Shown in pieces: positions 1-7,075 of a stretch of DNA of 15,555 nt. Numbering within the stretch: the stretch's first letter is position 1; each line of letters opens with the position of its first letter. Source of the DNA: an uncultured Clostridia bacterium (GTDB lineage: Bacteria > Bacillota > Clostridia > Christensenellales > Aristaeellaceae); the NCBI GenBank assembly GCA_946410395.1, contig CAMKAE010000022.1, positions 1-15,555 on the forward strand. The letters are read 5' to 3'. Position numbers and translations under genes: made by a program. Under the pieces are notes generated by a model. It saw only the letters and a program-made list of their open reading frames with translations, searched no databases and was not told where the DNA came from.

Positions 1-37
1 CGATTCACAATCGTTAATGGGGTTCCCGGGTTCATCG

Positions 38-124
38 TTACATTGTATCAAATAGGCGGACAAAATAGATGTGATATTTGCAATTCCACCGCGTATGTGC
101 TAAGCTTTGTAAGTCGTTAGCCAC
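38..124 (-). pseudogene. tnpA: TnpA (IS200/IS605 Y1 transposase), N-terminal fragment
   Basis: The frame opens with GTG at 124-122, seven bases after an AAAAGGAGGT ribosome binding site, and runs 28 codons to a TAA at 40-38. Residues 2-19 read ANDLQSLAHTRWNCKYHI. The part SLAHTRWNCKYHI is, as I recall it, identical to the N terminus of the enterobacterial IS200 transposase. A full-length TnpA is about 150 residues and continues with VFxPKYRR, but here it continues YFVRLFDTM and stops. Neither the HUH motif nor the catalytic tyrosine of the Y1 fold is present, so no active transposase is made. The remnant is too short to tell recent deletion from slow decay. Its closeness to the family consensus over 13 residues suggests the truncation is not very old. 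Confidence 0.8.
78..106 (+). promoter_or_regulatory. Candidate promoter for an antisense RNA over the tnpA start
   Basis: TTGCAA (78-83), a 17-base spacer ending in TGC, and TAAGCT (101-106). The -35 is fair, while the -10 matches only 3 of 6 bases but has an extended TGn. A transcript would begin near 113, run antisense through the tnpA start codon and ribosome binding site, and could end at the palindrome at 225-247. IS200 is known to encode such an antisense RNA (art200). The promoter itself is a guess. Confidence 0.3.
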
Positions 125-132
125 CTAATGAC

Positions 133-190
133 CTCCTTTTGCTATTTCCTTCGCAGTTGGCAGACCGCGTTTGTATTATAGCAAAAGGAG
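133..190 (-). promoter_or_regulatory. Inverted repeat sequestering the tnpA ribosome binding site
   Basis: Bases 133-145 (CTCCTTTTGCTAT) and 178-190 (ATAGCAAAAGGAG) are perfect 13-bp reverse complements. In the minus-strand transcript the 3' arm carries the AAAAGGAG of the tnpA ribosome binding site, so folding hides it. The 32-nt loop can form a further small stem (CGC-A-GT with AC-C-GCG). This matches the second left-end stem-loop of IS200, known to repress transposase translation. On the plus strand the hairpin is followed by TTTTTT (191-196), so it could also stop transcripts entering from the left. Confidence 0.75.
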
Positions 191-224
191 TTTTTTGTCA
201 TCCGCATAGCTGTAAGCTTCCCCG

Positions 225-247
225 AACCCCACGCCTAGCGTGGGGTT
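225..247. terminator. IS200-type left-end palindrome, possibly a bidirectional terminator
   Basis: AACCCCACGC, loop CTA, GCGTGGGGTT: a perfect 10-bp stem followed by TTA on the plus strand and preceded by CTAAAA on the opposite side. In IS200 the equivalent palindrome is thought to serve both as the folded single-strand end recognised by TnpA and as a terminator against outside transcription. Confidence 0.7.
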
Positions 248-257
248 TTAGAGAGAC

Positions 258-281
258 AAAAAACCGGCATTGCTGCCGGTT
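258..281 (-). terminator. Rho-independent terminator of the rplI-dnaB-yhaM-lipoprotein unit
   Basis: On the minus strand AACCGGCA, loop GCAA, TGCCGGTT is followed by a T tract (TTTTTTGTC including the last stem bases). It lies 9 bases beyond the lipoprotein stop codon. The loop is of the stable GNRA class. Confidence 0.9.
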
Positions 282-290
282 GGAGATCGC

Positions 291-1160
291 TCACTTGGTG
301 AACTTGACGGTCTTGCGGAAGCGGCTGTAGACGCCGTCCTTGTAGGTGCGGGAATACTCGTAGGGTGCGGTGATGCGGAGCACCACCAGCGTCTTGTTCA
401 CGGTTACGGCGTGCACGCGGCCCCAGACGCGGTTCTCGGTCCCCTTCACATAGCCGTCAAAGTCGATGTACACACCGTTCTTGTCGAACAGGGTGCGGGT
501 GGCGGTGTTGGTCTTGCTGAAGGAGGTGAATTCCGGCTTCAGGTTGTCCACCACAGCCAGGACTTCCTTTTTCAGATCGTTGGTGCTGTAATCGGTGGAG
601 ACGGCCCGGGCGGTGACGATCAGCTGCGCCTGATAGGGGAAGCGAGTGTCGGGATTGATCAGCACATAGGTGTCGGACAGGGAGTCATCCGACTCCCAGC
701 CCTTGGGCGCCTCGAAGGACAGCCGCAGCTTGGTGGCGTCATAGGTGCTGTACTCGCTGAACTTCATCTCGGGCACCGGCGTGGGGGTGGGCTTGTCGAC
801 CGGGTCGATCACCACCGGCGTGGCGCCCGGGTAGACCACGATGACCTCCGGGACGCTGGTGGGGGAGACGCCCGCGTCCGCGTGGATCGGGTCGCTTGTC
901 ACCGTGCCGGTCTCCTCCACGGACGCCGCATCGATGCCCTCCTCCGCGGCGATGGCGTCCGCGTAATCGTCCCAGTTGATGTCCTCGGGCACGTCGGTCG
1001 GTGCGGATGCCGCCTCGGCGGCCTCTGGGGCGGCCACGGCGGTCTCAAAGCGCTCGGGTACCGTGACGACGGCGGTTTCCGCCTCCGGCTTCTTCGCGCA
1101 GGCGGCAAGGCCCAGCGCCAGAACGCAAACGGTCAGGATCAGTGCGGTCTTCTTCATCAT
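291..1160 (-). CDS. Putative membrane-anchored lipoprotein of unknown function
   Basis: This 289-residue protein begins MMKKTALILTVCVLALGLAAC, a type II signal peptide with lipobox LAAC and the lipidated cysteine at residue 21, so it should sit on the outer face of the membrane. Residues 22 to about 130 are a low-complexity Ala/Glu/Pro/Val-rich spacer ending in a PTPTPVPE stretch. Residues 132-289 look like a compact globular domain (KLRLSFEAPKGW, YIDFDGYV, LVVLRITAPYEY), loosely reminiscent of PsbP/DUF1795-type folds that bind at membranes; that resemblance is weak. The start is supported by AAGGAGG nine bases upstream. It is the last gene of the unit: 31 bases separate it from yhaM and a terminator follows directly. 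I do not recognise a specific family. Confidence 0.88.
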   Translation of the reverse strand: MMKKTALILTVCVLALGLAACAKKPEAETAVVTVPERFETAVAAPEAAEAASAPTDVPEDINWDDYADAIAAEEGIDAASVEETGTVTSDPIHADAGVSPTSVPEVIVVYPGATPVVIDPVDKPTPTPVPEMKFSEYSTYDATKLRLSFEAPKGWESDDSLSDTYVLINPDTRFPYQAQLIVTARAVSTDYSTNDLKKEVLAVVDNLKPEFTSFSKTNTATRTLFDKNGVYIDFDGYVKGTENRVWGRVHAVTVNKTLVVLRITAPYEYSRTYKDGVYSRFRKTVKFTK

Positions 1161-1191
1161 GGGTTGTTACCTCCTTAGTCATGCGCACTTC

Positions 1192-2199
1192 TCAGAACGG
1201 GAGCTCGGCATCGCCGGCCTCCGGGGCCGGGGCTGCCTCCGCCGGTTTGGGCGGTTCCGCCGTGAAGAGCGGGTGATACATTCTGCGGTCGTCGAGGTAG
1301 GGGATGCGCTCGGAGAAGGCTCCTGCAGGGGTCCGCTCCTGGATGGTCCGCATCTCGTCCATCTTGGCGTCGAGGGTGTCGATCCAGTGGAGCGCCTCCG
1401 CCTCGGGGAACAGGGGGCGCCGCGGGCTGCCGAACTCCGGGATGCCGTGATGGCTGATCATCATGTGCTCCAGCAGCGTGACGATCTCGCCGCTCACGCC
1501 GGTGTTCCGGGCTGCCTCGTCCACCAGGGCCACGCCCCGGACGAGATGGCCGACCAGCAGGCCGTCGGCGGTGTAATCCGAGACGTTGCCCAGCTTGTCG
1601 CTCTTGAGCTCCGCGGTTTTGCTCAGGTCGTGGATGATCACGCCCGCCAGCAGCAGGTCCCGGTGGAGGAAGGGATAGGCCTCGCAGATGTGCTCGGCGG
1701 TGTTCATCATGCTGGTGGTGTGATGCAGCAGGCCGCTGCGCTCGGCGTGGTGCATGCGCTGGGCGGCGGGGAACCACTCCAGGGCGTCCCCAGTCAGCCG
1801 AATCATCTCCCGGACCAGAGTCTTCAGGTCCTCCGACGCGAAGGAGTCAACCGTCTCCTCGATTCGGAGCATCATCTCGGAGGCGGGTTCCGGCGCGCAG
1901 GGGATCAGCTTGCGCAGATCCGGGTCGGTTGCGGGCTTCAGCTTGTTGACCCGCATCTGGATGCGCCCGTTGAATTCCTCCACCGAGCCCTCCAGGTAAA
2001 CCACGCCGCTGGCCACCGGCATGCCGGGAAGCCCTTCGAGGTTCCAGACCTTGGCGTTGATCTCGCCCGTGCGGTCGCACAGGGTCATGTCCAGGTAGTC
2101 GCGGCCCGTCTTGCCGGTGCGCTTGTCCACAGCGCGGACCAGCAGGTCCCCCTCAAAGGTCATGCCGGGCCGCAGCGCGTTGACGGTTGTCTCCTGCAT
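1192..2199 (-). CDS. yhaM: YhaM-type 3'-5' exoribonuclease (OB fold + HD domain)
   Basis: This 335-residue protein has the two-part layout of YhaM/CBF1 nucleases, which are about 315 residues long. Residues 1-110 form a nucleic-acid-binding OB fold (GDLLVRAVDKRTGKTGRDYL, DRTGEINAKVWN). From about 150 an HD domain follows, with visible metal ligands at H159-H160, H190-D191 (IIHDLSK) and H250-H251 (ISHHG), then IDTLDAKMD near 275. In Bacillus YhaM degrades RNA and single-stranded DNA from the 3' end with Mn2+, and it takes part in late RNA turnover and DNA repair. The C-terminal 30 residues are Pro/Ala/Glu-rich and probably disordered. The start ATG follows AAGGAT by 8 bases, and that site sits in the 19-base gap after dnaB. 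Cytoplasmic, co-transcribed with rplI and dnaB. Confidence 0.9.
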   Translation of the reverse strand: MQETTVNALRPGMTFEGDLLVRAVDKRTGKTGRDYLDMTLCDRTGEINAKVWNLEGLPGMPVASGVVYLEGSVEEFNGRIQMRVNKLKPATDPDLRKLIPCAPEPASEMMLRIEETVDSFASEDLKTLVREMIRLTGDALEWFPAAQRMHHAERSGLLHHTTSMMNTAEHICEAYPFLHRDLLLAGVIIHDLSKTAELKSDKLGNVSDYTADGLLVGHLVRGVALVDEAARNTGVSGEIVTLLEHMMISHHGIPEFGSPRRPLFPEAEALHWIDTLDAKMDEMRTIQERTPAGAFSERIPYLDDRRMYHPLFTAEPPKPAEAAPAPEAGDAELPF

Positions 2200-2218
2200 C
2201 TCGGATCATCCTTATGTA

Positions 2219-3568
2219 TCAGTATGGTTTGTCGCCCTGGCTCGGGGCCAGATTGGCGTAAGAGGCGTATTCGCTCAGCCAGGCCAGGCGGATGTTGTCC
2301 AGAGGGCCGTTCCGCTGCTTGGCGACGATGACCTCGCCGACGTTCTGATCGGCGTTTTCCCTGTCGTAATAGGCTTCCCGGTGCAGGAACATGACCACGT
2401 CGGCATCCTGCTCGATGGAGCCGGAGTCGCGCAGGTCGCTGAGCACCGGGCGCTTGTCCTGGCGCGTGGTGGCGGCGCGGCTCAGCTGCGCGCAGGCGAT
2501 CAGCGGCACCTTCAGATCCAGGGCGATGGCCTTCAGGGAGCGGCTGATCTCGCTGACCTCCAGCTGGCGGTTCTCTGCCTTGCCGTCGACCCGCATCAGC
2601 CCCAGGTAGTCCAGCACAATCAGGTCCAGCCCCTTCTCCATCATCAGCCGCCTGCAGCGGGAGCGCAGCTGGGTCGGGGTGATGCCGGCGGTGTCGTCGA
2701 TGTAGATTTCGCTGCCGGCCAGGGGATTGATGGCGTTGGCCAGGCGCATCCAGTCGTCGTTGGACAGGCTGCCCTGCCGGACCCGCTGCATGTCCACCCG
2801 CGCCTGGGCGCAGAGCATGCGCATCGCGATCTGCTCCCGGGGCATTTCGAGGCTGAAGAACGCGACGCGCTTTCCGCCCACAACCCCCGCGTAGGTGGCG
2901 ATGTTGATCGCGAAGGAGGTCTTGCCCATGGACGGCCGGGCGCCGATGAGGATCAGCTCGCCGGGGTGCAGGCCGGTCAGCAGCTGGTCCAGCTGCGTGA
3001 AGCCGGTGGGCACGCCGGGCAGTTTGCCCTTGTTGCGGCTCAGCTCCTCAATGGTGGCATAGGTGTTGAAGAGCACCTCGCGGATGGCCTTGAGCGCTTC
3101 GCTGCTGCCCCGGGCCATCACGATGTCGAAGACAGCCTTCTCCGCGTGGCTCAGGATCTCCGGCAGCGGGTTCTGCTGGCTGAAGCACTCCTGGCTGATC
3201 TGCTGCGAAGCGCCGATGAGCCTGCGCAGGGTGCTCTTCTCGCTGACCATGCTGATGTAGGCATGGGCATTGACGGTGGCTGGCACGAACTGATGCAGAT
3301 CGATGAGGTAGGCGGTGCCGCCCACGCCGTCCAGGGTGCCGCGGCGGCGCAGCTCCTCGTCCACGGTCACCAGGTCGATCGGCTGGTGCGCGCGGGTGAG
3401 GGCCGCCATGGCGTCGAAGATCTCGCGGTGTGCCGGCTGGTAGAAGTCATCCGGCACAAGCTCCTCCACGGCCTTGAGGACGGCGTTGGGATCCCTGAGC
3501 ATTGCGCCGAGAACGGATTTTTCCGCCTCCAGGCTGTTGGGCTGTGTGTCGGCCCGCAGTTCGCTCAT
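2219..3568 (-). CDS. dnaB: Replicative DNA helicase DnaB (DnaC of Bacillus)
   Basis: This 449-residue hexameric helicase unwinds DNA ahead of the replication fork and binds primase. Residues 10-110 are the DnaB N-terminal helical domain (LEAEKSVLGAML, DDFYQPAHREIFDAM). The RecA-like ATPase domain carries Walker A GARPSMGKT at 209-217, a Walker B-type strand LIVLDYLGLM, and the conserved QLSRA and DLRDSGSIEQDADVV motifs, ending at GPLDNIRLAW. Two ATG codons lie six bases apart. The upstream one (3574) touches the AAAGGAGG site with no spacing, while the one used here has the normal six-base gap, so the protein begins MSELRADTQ. Length is normal for the family and no intein is present. It lies 32 bases after rplI, the standard Firmicutes order. 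Confidence 0.97.
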   Translation of the reverse strand: MSELRADTQPNSLEAEKSVLGAMLRDPNAVLKAVEELVPDDFYQPAHREIFDAMAALTRAHQPIDLVTVDEELRRRGTLDGVGGTAYLIDLHQFVPATVNAHAYISMVSEKSTLRRLIGASQQISQECFSQQNPLPEILSHAEKAVFDIVMARGSSEALKAIREVLFNTYATIEELSRNKGKLPGVPTGFTQLDQLLTGLHPGELILIGARPSMGKTSFAINIATYAGVVGGKRVAFFSLEMPREQIAMRMLCAQARVDMQRVRQGSLSNDDWMRLANAINPLAGSEIYIDDTAGITPTQLRSRCRRLMMEKGLDLIVLDYLGLMRVDGKAENRQLEVSEISRSLKAIALDLKVPLIACAQLSRAATTRQDKRPVLSDLRDSGSIEQDADVVMFLHREAYYDRENADQNVGEVIVAKQRNGPLDNIRLAWLSEYASYANLAPSQGDKPY

Positions 3569-3600
3569 GGCCATCCTCCTTTCCCGGGATGTGTGCGCTG

Positions 3601-4053
3601 TTACTTGGCGAGGGGCACCACGTGCAGGGTCATCTGGGTGGTGATGCCGCTGTAGAGCCAGACGGTGACCTTCACGTCGCCGACCTGCTTCACCGGCTCG
3701 GCGAGCTCGATCTTTTTCTTGTCCACGGTCACGCCGTGCTGGGCTTTCAGCTGCTCGGCGACCTCGGCGGTGGTGACGGAGCCGTACAGGCGGCCCTTCT
3801 CGCCGCACTTGACCTGCAGGTCGATGACCTTGTCCTTGAGCTGAGCCGCCTTTTCGATCGCTGCGGCGCGGCGCTCGGCCTCCCGGGCGTCCTCCGCGGC
3901 GCGTTTGCGCTGCACTTCCTTGGTGGCGCCGGCGGTGGCCTCCATGGCCAGCTTCTGGGGGAAGAGGAAGTTCCGGGCATAACCGTCGGACACGTTGATG
4001 ATATCGTCGCGCTTGCCCTGGCCTTTGACGTCCCGGAGCAGGATAACCTTCAT
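3601..4053 (-). CDS. rplI: 50S ribosomal protein L9
   Basis: This 150-residue protein of the large ribosomal subunit binds 23S rRNA near the L1 stalk. The N-terminal domain shows the family signature (MKVILLRDVKGQGKRDD, then VSDGYARNFLFPQKLA at about 22-37). A long charged helix (roughly 42-75) joins it to the C-terminal domain (GRLYGSVTTAEVAEQL, IELAEPVKQVGDVKV), which has the usual length. The ATG follows a GAGGTGAT site closely, and the frame upstream of it has no family similarity. It is the first gene of the rplI-dnaB-yhaM-lipoprotein unit, about 45 bases downstream of a strong promoter. Confidence 0.97.
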   Translation of the reverse strand: MKVILLRDVKGQGKRDDIINVSDGYARNFLFPQKLAMEATAGATKEVQRKRAAEDAREAERRAAAIEKAAQLKDKVIDLQVKCGEKGRLYGSVTTAEVAEQLKAQHGVTVDKKKIELAEPVKQVGDVKVTVWLYSGITTQMTLHVVPLAK

Positions 4054-4097
4054 TGCGATCACCTCTGATGCGTTGTGGGCCCAAAGCCTCGATGATG

Positions 4098-4126
4098 AGT
4101 ATAGCACACCTTTTTCCTTTTGTCAT
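4098..4126 (-). promoter_or_regulatory. Housekeeping promoter for rplI-dnaB-yhaM-lipoprotein
   Basis: On the minus strand: -35 ATGACA (4126-4121), 17-base spacer ending in TGC, -10 TATACT (4103-4098). This is close to the sigma-A consensus with an extended -10. Transcription would start near 4091, leaving a leader of about 38 bases before rplI. Confidence 0.85.
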
Positions 4127-4173
4127 CCTTTTTTAACGGAAATGCAAACGGAACAGGAAAATTTACGGATGCG

Positions 4174-4199
4174 AAAAGCCGCATCCGTGCGGATGCGGC
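4174..4199 (-). terminator. Rho-independent terminator of the sugar ABC operon
   Basis: On the minus strand GCCGCATCC, loop GCAC, GGATGCGGC is followed by TTTT. It lies 13 bases after the ATPase stop codon and separates the transporter operon from the rplI promoter. The 4054-4212 gap holds only this and the promoter. Confidence 0.88.
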
Positions 4200-4212
4200 C
4201 GATGGAAGCTGG

Positions 4213-5355
<1,143 letters not shown>

Positions 5356-5368
5356 TTTCCATTCCTCC

Positions 5369-7075
5369 TTAACCCTTCACGGCGCCGCCGGTGACACCTT
5401 CGACGTAGTATTTCTGCAGCGCCAGGAACAGGGCTGTGATGGGCACGGCCACCAGCACGCCGCCTGCGCAGAAGAGCGTGAAGTAGTTCTGTTTGTCATT
5501 CTGCTTGATCCACTGATACAGACCCACGGCCACGTTGTAGTTGGGCTCGCTCTGGAAGGCCACATAGCTGGCGAAGACGAAGTCGCCCCACGGGGCCATG
5601 AAGGCCATCAGGATGGTGTAGATGACGATGGGCTTGGCCAGCGGCATGATGATCTTCATGAAGACCTGCAGGCGCGTGGCGCCGTCGATGCGGGCGCTCT
5701 CATCCAGGGATTTCGGGATCGTGTCGAAGAAGCCCTTGGAGATGTAGTAGCCCATGCCGGAGGAGGCGCAGTAGATCAGGATCAGGCCGGGCACCGCGCC
5801 GCTCTGGGTCAGGCCGACCTGCTTGAGCAGGAAGTACAGCACGATCATCGTCAGGAAGCCCGGGAACATGCCCAGCACCAGCACGATGTTCATCAGGAGC
5901 TTGCGGCCCTTGAAGCGGATGCGGGAGAGGGCGTAGCTGACGGAGAGAACGATGACGGTCTGGATCACCGCCACGAAGAGGGCGATGGTCAGAGTGTTGC
6001 CGTACCAGGCCACGAAGTTGCTGGACTTGAGCGGCACAAGCATGCACACGAGAATGACGAACAGCAGCGCCATTTCACCGAAGAAGGCCAGGATCCGCTT
6101 GATCTCGGTGCCCGGGCCCTGCGCCGGATAGCCGGGGATGGAGCGCAGGAGCCTTGAGTCCTCCTTCAGGAAGGCGGAGGCCGCCACAAAGCCGAAGAAG
6201 ACCAGCAGCAGCAGGGCCATGACCGTGCGGACCAGCATCTCAACGTTCGGGATGCTGAAGCCCTTGAAGGCGAAGACCGCGATCAGGAAGGCGAAAAAGA
6301 CCGCAAGCGCGATGCCGAGCACAGAGAACCACTTGGCGGGGCCGGTGATGTCCCGGGCGCGCAGCAGCAGGCGGAGCAGGTACAGGCACAGCGTGAAGAG
6401 CGCTGCGGCGCTCAGCGCGATCAGGAAGGTGACGCCCCACCAGGGGAGGAAATCGCTGCGGAAATCCCGCGTGAAGTGTTCGTCGAGGATGCCGCTGTAG
6501 ACGCGCTTCATGAAGGCGCGGCCTTCCTCGCCGGTGAAGACGGCCTGATAGGCTTCCGCCTGCTCCGCCGAGAGCTTGCCGGCGTCGAAGTCCTTCTTCA
6601 TCTGGTCGGACAGCTTGTCGGTCGTCTTCAGACGGTCCTTGCGGCTGTGATTCTCCCAGTAGTCCCGGATGACAGCGACCTTTGCCTGCTCCGCTTCGGA
6701 GAAGATATCGGTTTCGGCCACCGACTGGGTGAAGTCCTCGATTTTCAGGCTGGTGCCCATGTAGTTCTGGACGTTAAAGTTCTTGATGAACAGGCCCTTG
6801 TAATTGTCAAGGGAGAACCCCTGCCTGGGCATGACGTAGTTGACCATGCCGCCGCCCTCGAGCACGAAGGAACGGCCGGACTGGCAGATCAGGAAGAAGA
6901 AGGGAACCAGCCAGACGATGCTCATGATGACCAGCACCAGGTGCAGGCCGGTGAGCGTGCGCCGCTCGTGGCGCTTTTTGGAATGACGGAAGACGGGCTT
7001 TTCGCTGCCATCCTTCGCATACGTGTCCGCCGCGTCCGCCGTCTGCATGATTTCCCGGATTTCATATTCACTCAT
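5369..7075 (-). CDS. MalG-like sugar ABC permease with large inserted membrane module
   Basis: This 568-residue inner-membrane permease is about twice the family norm (~280). The C-terminal 210 residues (from about 358) are a standard MetI-type core, with the cytoplasmic EAA loop SLDESARIDGATRLQVFMK near 456-474 that docks to the ATPase. The first membrane helix is at 43-64. Between it and the core lie a hydrophilic, helix-rich, presumably extracytoplasmic stretch (65-212) and four extra hydrophobic segments (about 213-238, 249-271, 280-303, 328-348). An even number of added helices leaves the topology of the core unchanged. The ATG overlaps the TGA of the MalF-like gene by one base. A GTG one codon earlier (7078) is equally spaced from GAGGAGG and could be the real start. 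Reading through the insert is continuous, with no frameshift visible. Confidence 0.9.
   Translation of the reverse strand: MSEYEIREIMQTADAADTYAKDGSEKPVFRHSKKRHERRTLTGLHLVLVIMSIVWLVPFFFLICQSGRSFVLEGGGMVNYVMPRQGFSLDNYKGLFIKNFNVQNYMGTSLKIEDFTQSVAETDIFSEAEQAKVAVIRDYWENHSRKDRLKTTDKLSDQMKKDFDAGKLSAEQAEAYQAVFTGEEGRAFMKRVYSGILDEHFTRDFRSDFLPWWGVTFLIALSAAALFTLCLYLLRLLLRARDITGPAKWFSVLGIALAVFFAFLIAVFAFKGFSIPNVEMLVRTVMALLLLVFFGFVAASAFLKEDSRLLRSIPGYPAQGPGTEIKRILAFFGEMALLFVILVCMLVPLKSSNFVAWYGNTLTIALFVAVIQTVIVLSVSYALSRIRFKGRKLLMNIVLVLGMFPGFLTMIVLYFLLKQVGLTQSGAVPGLILIYCASSGMGYYISKGFFDTIPKSLDESARIDGATRLQVFMKIIMPLAKPIVIYTILMAFMAPWGDFVFASYVAFQSEPNYNVAVGLYQWIKQNDKQNYFTLFCAGGVLVAVPITALFLALQKYYVEGVTGGAVKG

Larger units (their letters stand above)
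38..258 (-). mobile_element. IS200/IS605-family element, left-end remnant
   Basis: Read on the minus strand from about 258 inward, this stretch has the layout known for the IS200 left end. A short terminal palindrome (225-247) comes first, then a longer inverted repeat (133-145 with 178-190) that contains the transposase ribosome binding site, then the start of tnpA. The palindrome is 23 nt, the same length as that described for Salmonella IS200 (nt 12-34), which would put the element tip about 11 nt further out, near 258. The tnpA reading frame loses similarity near position 68, so the element is truncated or internally deleted. The inner boundary is unknown, because sequence left of position 1 is not visible. 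The family call rests on the protein match and the layout together. Confidence 0.8.

Noticed and set aside
139..330. 63-codon frame on the plus strand near the left edge.
   Set aside because: It runs through the IS200 left-end hairpins and into the antisense of the lipoprotein gene; explained by those features.
3569..4126. In-frame 5' extension of dnaB through the rplI region.
   Set aside because: It overlaps the whole of rplI in another frame, the added residues are Arg/Gly/Pro-rich noise, and a strong ribosome binding site sits just before the family-consistent DnaB start.
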